Part shown: positions 34,273 through 38,785 of the stretch, piece after piece
How positions within the stretch are numbered: the stretch's first letter is position 1
How the letters are laid out: the number at the start of each line of letters is the position of its first letter
From: Planctomycetota bacterium
GTDB taxonomy: Bacteria; Planctomycetota; SZUA-567
Length of the DNA: 38,785 bases
NCBI GenBank assembly: GCA_020060765.1
Contig: JAGUZQ010000104.1
Location: forward strand, 1 to 38,785
Reading direction: 5' to 3'
Made by a program: the position numbers and the translations under genes
Notes under the pieces: generated by a model
Databases searched by the model: none
Told to the model about the DNA's origin: nothing
What the model saw: only the letters and a program-made list of their open reading frames with translations

Positions 34273-34791
34273 ATGAAGGGACAGAAAAACTTTCTCAAGC
34301 GTTTTCTGGCTGATGAAACTAGGCTGCGCGCTTATTTTATTGCCGTTACCGGTACGGCGTCCGATGCCGACGATCTCTTGCAGGAAACGGCGGTTGTGTT
34401 GTGGCGCAAATATGAGCAATATGATCAGTCGCGGGAATTCCTGCCCTGGGCGTTGGGTGTAGCTCGGCTGGAAGCGATGAAATGGCGACAAAGAAAGGCG
34501 CGAAGCAAACTGGTGTTTTCAGAAGAAGCCATGTCGCTCCTGTCGGAAACCGCCGAGCGAATGGAAAAAACACCGGATGAACGCCTGCCGGCACTTCGCA
34601 ACTGCCTGGAGCGACTGCCGCCTGACTCGCTCTCTACCCTTCTGCTGAGATACGAGAAGGGCGAATCTCTGGAGAACATTGCAGTAAAACTATCGAAGAC
34701 GATCGGGGCTGTGATGACTAAACTGTCCCGTATTCGTGATATCCTGCGCCGGTGTATGGAAAAATCCATGATGGGCAATGAGGAGATGTGA
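34273..34791 (+). CDS. ECF sigma factor (Rhodopirellula/Verrucomicrobium type)
   Basis: This 172-residue sigma-70-family factor has region 2 at about 10-75 ('[20 protein letters not shown]', '[20 protein letters not shown]', '[20 protein letters not shown]') and region 4 at about 105-160 ('[20 protein letters not shown]', '[20 protein letters not shown]', '[12 protein letters not shown]'). The D-D-L-L-Q-E-T and F-x-x-W-x-x-x-V-A-R motifs fit the PVC-specific ECF groups. It would direct RNA polymerase to promoters of its own regulon, often outer-membrane or polysaccharide genes. The ATG has CGGAG seven bases upstream. Its TGA overlaps the ATG of the next gene (TGATG), so the two are translationally coupled, as sigma and anti-sigma genes usually are. 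Confidence 0.9.
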   Translation: MKGQKNFLKRFLADETRLRAYFIAVTGTASDADDLLQETAVVLWRKYEQYDQSREFLPWALGVARLEAMKWRQRKARSKLVFSEEAMSLLSETAERMEKTPDERLPALRNCLERLPPDSLSTLLLRYEKGESLENIAVKLSKTIGAVMTKLSRIRDILRRCMEKSMMGNEEM

Positions 34792-35684
34792 TGACGGCGT
34801 CTATTCACAATTCGTTGATCAGGAGGTATCTGGACGGCGTAGCCGGGTTGGGGGAAATCGAACGGCTGGATCGAGGCATACGCAAAAACGCTTTCGTTAG
34901 AGAATGGTTGCTGATTGCGGCCAACGAGGAGGCTCTGCTGCGCGAAGCGTGCGGGTTGCGGAAAGCGGCAGCGGCAGACCGCGAACCTGCGGCGCTTAAC
35001 CATAACACCGAAAACAGATGGCTCAGAAACCGAAATTATTTTCACCTTCAGGCCGGTTTTACTCTGGTGGAACTGCTGGTGGTGGTAGCGATCATTTCTA
35101 TCCTGGCTTCACTGCTGCTGCCGATGATGAGCAAAGCAAAGGAGATGGCGCGAAGAAGCCAGTGCGCCGGTCAACTGAAGCAAGTCGCTCTCGCCGCCCA
35201 CATGTACTGCGACGATAACCGGGATTACTTGCCCTATTCCGGTGTCGTTTCGGAAACCATGCGCTGGCAGAACAGCATCGCCTTCTACCTGGGGCTGGAT
35301 AACCCCAACACGCTGGCAGATACCGTTTATATCTGCAAGACTGCCAATGCGCGCAGGCCGATGAAAAAATACGGCGGCTACTATCTGCGCACCTATGGGC
35401 AGAACGGCGCTTTTAATCCCATATCAGACCCACCCCACGCCAGGCGTTCGTCGATCAGCAAACCTTCGGCAAAATGCTTTTACATGGATCAGGGCGAAGA
35501 TCCTTCCGGATGTTCAAATGTCGGAAATAACCTGTGGTGGTACAGTTCCGGCGTAAGCTATGGACGGGGGCCGTATCTCGTCCACGACGGCGGCGCGAAT
35601 TCCGCGTTTTGCGATAGCCATGTAAAATATGTGAAAGATACAGATATTCCAGGGTTCCTTCACTGCGAATTTTGGTATGACTGA
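34791..35684 (+). CDS. Anti-sigma-like N-terminus fused to a type IV prepilin-like secreted domain
   Basis: The 297-residue product has a first part (about 5-60) with '[20 protein letters not shown]' and '[20 protein letters not shown]'. This matches the N-terminal zone of FecR-like anti-sigma factors of PVC ECF systems (L-x-x-Y-L-D-G-x-L, x-x-R-x-x-x...E-x-x-L-R-E). After a linker comes a perfect class III prepilin signal, '[20 protein letters not shown]', with G89-F90 cleavage and E94 at +5. The C-terminal ~190 residues resemble the pseudopilin-like domain common in Lentisphaerae/Planctomycetes ('[20 protein letters not shown]', ending '[20 protein letters not shown]'). The FecR domain itself is absent. 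The ATG overlaps the sigma-factor stop and uses its GAGGAG. Confidence 0.8.
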   Translation: MTASIHNSLIRRYLDGVAGLGEIERLDRGIRKNAFVREWLLIAANEEALLREACGLRKAAAADREPAALNHNTENRWLRNRNYFHLQAGFTLVELLVVVAIISILASLLLPMMSKAKEMARRSQCAGQLKQVALAAHMYCDDNRDYLPYSGVVSETMRWQNSIAFYLGLDNPNTLADTVYICKTANARRPMKKYGGYYLRTYGQNGAFNPISDPPHARRSSISKPSAKCFYMDQGEDPSGCSNVGNNLWWYSSGVSYGRGPYLVHDGGANSAFCDSHVKYVKDTDIPGFLHCEFWYD

Positions 35685-35731
35685 AATGTAACAATACTTG
35701 TTTTACAGTCCTCATAGACAAGGAGTTGGTC

Positions 35732-38287
35732 ATGGAAAAAAAGTTGCTGCTGCCGTTGTTCTTGTCCCTGGTGTTGGTAATTGCGGGATGTGGCGAGGAA
35801 AAGAAAAAAACCGAACCGGAAAAAGTAAAAGATATCGCCCTGATCAAGGATGGCAAAAGCGCTTTTTCAATCTATAGCCAAACTGGCGCACCGGAAAGCG
35901 TTACGCGCGCCGCCAGCGAATTGCAATGCTATATCAGGAAAACAACCGGCGCTAATCTGCCAATCGTGAATGAGCCGCGCTCGCCATATATAAGCCTTGG
36001 GCATAACCCCGAGTTCGAAAAGTCCGACTTTGCGAAAGAAACCGCTGGTAAAGTTAATCCAGACGGTTTTGTCATAGCCACGCGAAACGGAAATATCTAT
36101 ATAGCAGGTATCGACACTCCCGATGGACAAACCTCCACCCCTGCCGGATTCAGCATGGGCACGTTGTTCGGAGCTTACGATTTTCTGGAAAAACACCTGG
36201 GAGTGCGCTGGTTCATGCCGGGAGCCGAAGGCGAACGCATTATTGCCATGAGCAACGTAAGCGTGCCGGAAGAAACATTGGTGGACAATCCTTCTTTCCG
36301 CTGGCGTCTGATTCCCTATCTGAAAAAGTCCGGCAGCTCGCAGAACGACCAAGTGGAAGAATGGGCGTTGCGCAACCGCATTAATGCCAAAGCCTATGGC
36401 ATGAGCCTGAAACACTATCATATATGGCACCAGATTTTCACGCCTGAGGTTTATAAGCAGCATCCGGAGTATTTCGCCGAAATGGGCGGACGCCGCGTGC
36501 AGCCTTTGGGCGACAGGTACAAGATCTGCACGTCAAACCCAGGGGTGGTAAAACTTCACGCCCAGGCCGCTATCGCTTTTTTCAAAGCCAATCCATTGGC
36601 CAAGGCCTATTCCCTCTCCCCTACCGATTCTGCCGGTTACTGCCAGTGCGCCAACTGCCGGGCGTTGGACGAACCCGATCGCCCCGACTGCGGCACGCTG
36701 ACCAGGCGGATCCTGATCTATTACAACGAAGTTGCTAAACTGGTGAAAAAAGAATGCCCCGATAAATACATGTGCGGATATATCTATGCCAATTATCTGT
36801 ATCCGCCTGCTGACAAGTCTATCAAACTGGAAGACAACCTGTTTCTGGTCGTCGCGTCCAGCATCACCTACGGTTATAAGTGGTATCATAAGGGGGTGTC
36901 GCAGGATTGGCGCAAAATCATGGATCACTGGTCTGGCATAACCCGCAATATCACCTATTATGACTTGCCCATGCATTGCAGCGACAACCTCGGCGCGCCG
37001 CTGGCGCCGGGCGTCGAAATCCTGAAAGCCATGTTCCCCGCCCTCAAGCGCTACGGCGTCAAGGGGCTGTATTTCTACGGCGACCCGGAATGGGGCCACA
37101 GCGCCATGTATAACTACCTGCTGGCGCGGCTCTACTGGAACGCCGACCTCGACGTCGACGCGCATCTGGAAAACTATTTCCGCGAATGCTACGGAAAAGG
37201 CGGCGGGGAGTTGCTGGCGATGTACCGCCTGATCGACCGTCGCATGAAAGACTACTACCTCAAGAACCCGCAGGCCAGCTATACGCTCACCCCGGACATC
37301 CTGAAAACCGTCTATGCCGGGTCGCGCCGGGAAATCGAAGGATATTATTCCGGCGCTCTGGCCGCCGCGGCCGATCCGTCCTGCCGCCGACGCGTGGAGA
37401 TGCTGGGCGACTGCCTGACGGCGATGACCCAATTCCTGCGCATGTTCAACATGGTGAAGGCGGAAGAAAAATCGCGTTTCGACCTTTCCCCCGAAGTTTT
37501 CGCGGCTTTCGCGGCGAAACACAAGGATTCTCTGCACGTTCCGGTAATCACCCAGAGCGCGAAGAATTTCGACCTGCCGACGCTGGCCGTGAAGCCGTAC
37601 CCCGGGAAGCCGACCATCGCGGAACAGCCCGTCCCCTTCGAACTGCGGGAGAGCAGCCACTTCGTGATTTTCGCCCCCAGCGACGACGAAATCACCGTCA
37701 GGCTGTCACAGGTGAAATTGCGGAGCAAGGCGATTTCCTACAACGTCGTCGATTCGGTCGGCAAGGAAATCGTCTCCGGCAACTTCGGCGCGCCCGGCGA
37801 GTTCAAATTCGCCGGCAACAACGGCCAGTATTACCACGCGTTTTTCCTGACTTCCTCGACGTCCTATATGGTAAGCATCGACGCGCCCCACGCGGTTGAC
37901 GCCGCCTTTGTCGAGGGCGATCACGAAAGCAATGGTCTGCATCTGCTGCAACAGCTAACGCCGCTGTATCTGGTGGTCGGAGAAAATCTGCCGAAGTTCG
38001 AGATCACCCTGAGTTCCGACAGCGCACCCGGCAGCACGAGCGGCGGGGAAACCGCCGCCGCCACGCTGTTCGATCCGGCGGGCAAAGCCGTCGCGGAATT
38101 TTCCACCGTCGAAATCGGAAGCGACCGGAAAGCAATAAAACCGACGGTTTCCGGCGTCTACCGGCTGTCTTTCACGCCCCCGACCAAGGGCGCGGTCGAC
38201 GATGTCTATGTGCGGGTCGACGGTTTGGGAAATTATGTTTCAACCGACCCCAGGGAGATATTAACAGTACGCAATGATCATGAGTGA
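35732..38287 (+). CDS. DUF4838-type lipoprotein, putative polysaccharide-degrading family
   Basis: The 851-residue product has a lipoprotein signal peptide (LPLFLSLVLVIAGCGEE, lipid-bearing C20). Next comes an alpha-glucuronidase-N-like domain at about 30-180 ('FSIYSQTGAPESVTRAASEL', 'LGVRWFMPGAEGERI'). A central DUF4838-like (GH20/GH67-like barrel) region at about 200-500 carries 'YSLSPTDSAGYCQCANCRAL', 'FYGDPEWGHSAMYNYLLARL' and 'DAHLENYFRECYGKGGGELL', and a C-terminal beta-rich part lies at 620-851. Such lipoproteins are frequent in PVC polysaccharide loci, with catalysis mostly unproven. The start is ATG 35732, with AAGGAG six bases upstream. It is 47 bases after the prepilin-fusion gene, so it may be a member of that sigma-factor operon. 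Codon use becomes visibly more G/C-rich after about 37000. Confidence 0.8.
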   Translation: MEKKLLLPLFLSLVLVIAGCGEEKKKTEPEKVKDIALIKDGKSAFSIYSQTGAPESVTRAASELQCYIRKTTGANLPIVNEPRSPYISLGHNPEFEKSDFAKETAGKVNPDGFVIATRNGNIYIAGIDTPDGQTSTPAGFSMGTLFGAYDFLEKHLGVRWFMPGAEGERIIAMSNVSVPEETLVDNPSFRWRLIPYLKKSGSSQNDQVEEWALRNRINAKAYGMSLKHYHIWHQIFTPEVYKQHPEYFAEMGGRRVQPLGDRYKICTSNPGVVKLHAQAAIAFFKANPLAKAYSLSPTDSAGYCQCANCRALDEPDRPDCGTLTRRILIYYNEVAKLVKKECPDKYMCGYIYANYLYPPADKSIKLEDNLFLVVASSITYGYKWYHKGVSQDWRKIMDHWSGITRNITYYDLPMHCSDNLGAPLAPGVEILKAMFPALKRYGVKGLYFYGDPEWGHSAMYNYLLARLYWNADLDVDAHLENYFRECYGKGGGELLAMYRLIDRRMKDYYLKNPQASYTLTPDILKTVYAGSRREIEGYYSGALAAAADPSCRRRVEMLGDCLTAMTQFLRMFNMVKAEEKSRFDLSPEVFAAFAAKHKDSLHVPVITQSAKNFDLPTLAVKPYPGKPTIAEQPVPFELRESSHFVIFAPSDDEITVRLSQVKLRSKAISYNVVDSVGKEIVSGNFGAPGEFKFAGNNGQYYHAFFLTSSTSYMVSIDAPHAVDAAFVEGDHESNGLHLLQQLTPLYLVVGENLPKFEITLSSDSAPGSTSGGETAAATLFDPAGKAVAEFSTVEIGSDRKAIKPTVSGVYRLSFTPPTKGAVDDVYVRVDGLGNYVSTDPREILTVRNDHE

Positions 38288-38403
38288 TAAGCAAACTTAA
38301 ATCTTTTGTATGGAAGGGCGCAAATAAAAGGTAAAACAGTGGTCACTACTGTCCCAACATTAGTCGAATAGTTTCAACTGGTTACAGTTTTGGCCGTTTT
38401 TAG

Positions 38404-38785
38404 TTTTTGTCGGTATTGCGAAAAGGCCTGCAAAATAGGCATTTTCTCGAAAAGCGTCACGCTTACGACCTGCAGAATTGTGTAGAGACTTTGCTCCAGG
38501 CGATACTCTTTTTTGACTATCGCCACCAGAACGTAAACCGACTGGCGCTGGTCGAGACCATGCGTGCGGAAAATGCCGCTCTGGAGGAGGAACGAGACCA
38601 TCTGCTGGCAACTGCCAAACGCCCGCTGCCCCGAAGCGAAGCAGAGAACCTCGCCAAGCGGTTTCGCGAGTATGGAGAGGAATACGTGCGTTTCGTGACG
38701 AATCCGGAGATCGGTCCGACCAACAATGCGGCGGAGCAGGCGATCCGCTTTTGTGTAATCGACCGGCGCATCACCCAGGGCACGC
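38404..38785 (+). pseudogene. C-terminal part of an IS66-family transposase, running off the right edge
   Basis: From 38404 (just after a stop codon) the plus-strand reading carries 'ENLAKRFREYGEEYVRFVTN' followed by 'GPTNNAAEQAIRFCVIDRRI' and T-Q-G-T. This matches the C-terminal third of IS66 transposases (L-A-x-R-F-x-x-x-x-x-x-Y-F-R-F-x-x-x-P-x-I-x-P-T-N-N-x-A-E-Q-A-I-R-x-x-V-I-D-R, then T-Q-G-T-R-S). The glutamate of the N-N-x-x-E-Q motif, the last acidic catalytic residue, is present. The residues before about 38560 do not look like the expected IS66 sequence and have no start, so the 5' part seems lost or rearranged. It continues beyond the window. Confidence 0.75.

Noticed and set aside
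38328..38352. Near-palindrome CAGTGGTCACTACTG as an IS66 terminal repeat
   Set aside because: It does not resemble the known IS66 ends and has no partner in the window.

Overview
The window looks like chromosomal DNA of a motile, Gram-negative member of the PVC superphylum, most likely Lentisphaerota/Verrucomicrobiota or a close relative. Both flagellar P- and L-rings and a Kdo transferase indicate an outer membrane. An ECF sigma factor of the type common in Planctomycetes/Verrucomicrobia, a prepilin-like secreted protein with an H..DG-type C-terminus, a DUF4838-type lipoprotein and a Pkn-type membrane kinase are typical of that group. The phylum assignment is inference from gene content. G+C is moderately high by eye.

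Layout. (1) Positions 1-72 hold the 5' end of a frameshifted transposase. (2) Positions 166-10552 are one minus-strand operon of rod, ring and hook-junction genes, flgF-flgG-flgA-flgH-flgI-flgJ-flgN-flgK-flgL. Upstream are a structured 380-base leader and a small YjfB-like motility gene with a near-consensus sigma-28 promoter. (3) Positions 11190-12875 hold pyrH and a divergent RNase HII-like gene. (4) Positions 13002-14921 hold a secreted protein of unknown function and an AraC regulator, divergent from trpF with the two -35 boxes almost touching. (5) Positions 15894-20220 are plus strand: a secreted beta-helix protein, a PmtA/KsgA-like methyltransferase and leuB. (6) Positions 20308-32396 are minus strand: an SGNH hydrolase, a membrane protein-trpD-symporter operon, a small membrane protein, ahcY, a Ser/Thr kinase, and secA-waaA. 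(7) Positions 32644-38287 are plus strand: a signal-peptidase-like/nucleotidyltransferase-like fusion, then an ECF sigma factor, an anti-sigma-like/prepilin fusion and a DUF4838-type lipoprotein. Transposase remnants lie on both sides of this block, including the right window edge.

How the genes work together. The flagellar block is a coherent assembly unit: rod (FlgF, FlgG), ring building (FlgA, FlgH, FlgI), rod cap (FlgJ), junction chaperone (FlgN) and junction proteins (FlgK, FlgL). The most unusual features are: a 972-residue FlgL carrying four tandem ~95-residue repeats; the sigma factor translationally coupled to a protein whose first ~60 residues resemble the N-terminus of FecR/ECF anti-sigma factors, placed directly in front of a type III prepilin signal; and the peptidase/nucleotidyltransferase fusion. 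The anti-sigma/prepilin fusion suggests, as a hypothesis only, that prepilin peptidase or pseudopilin assembly could release or hold a sigma factor. Housekeeping and biosynthetic genes (pyrH, trpF, trpD, leuB, ahcY, secA, waaA) are interspersed and mostly have their own sigma-70-like promoters.
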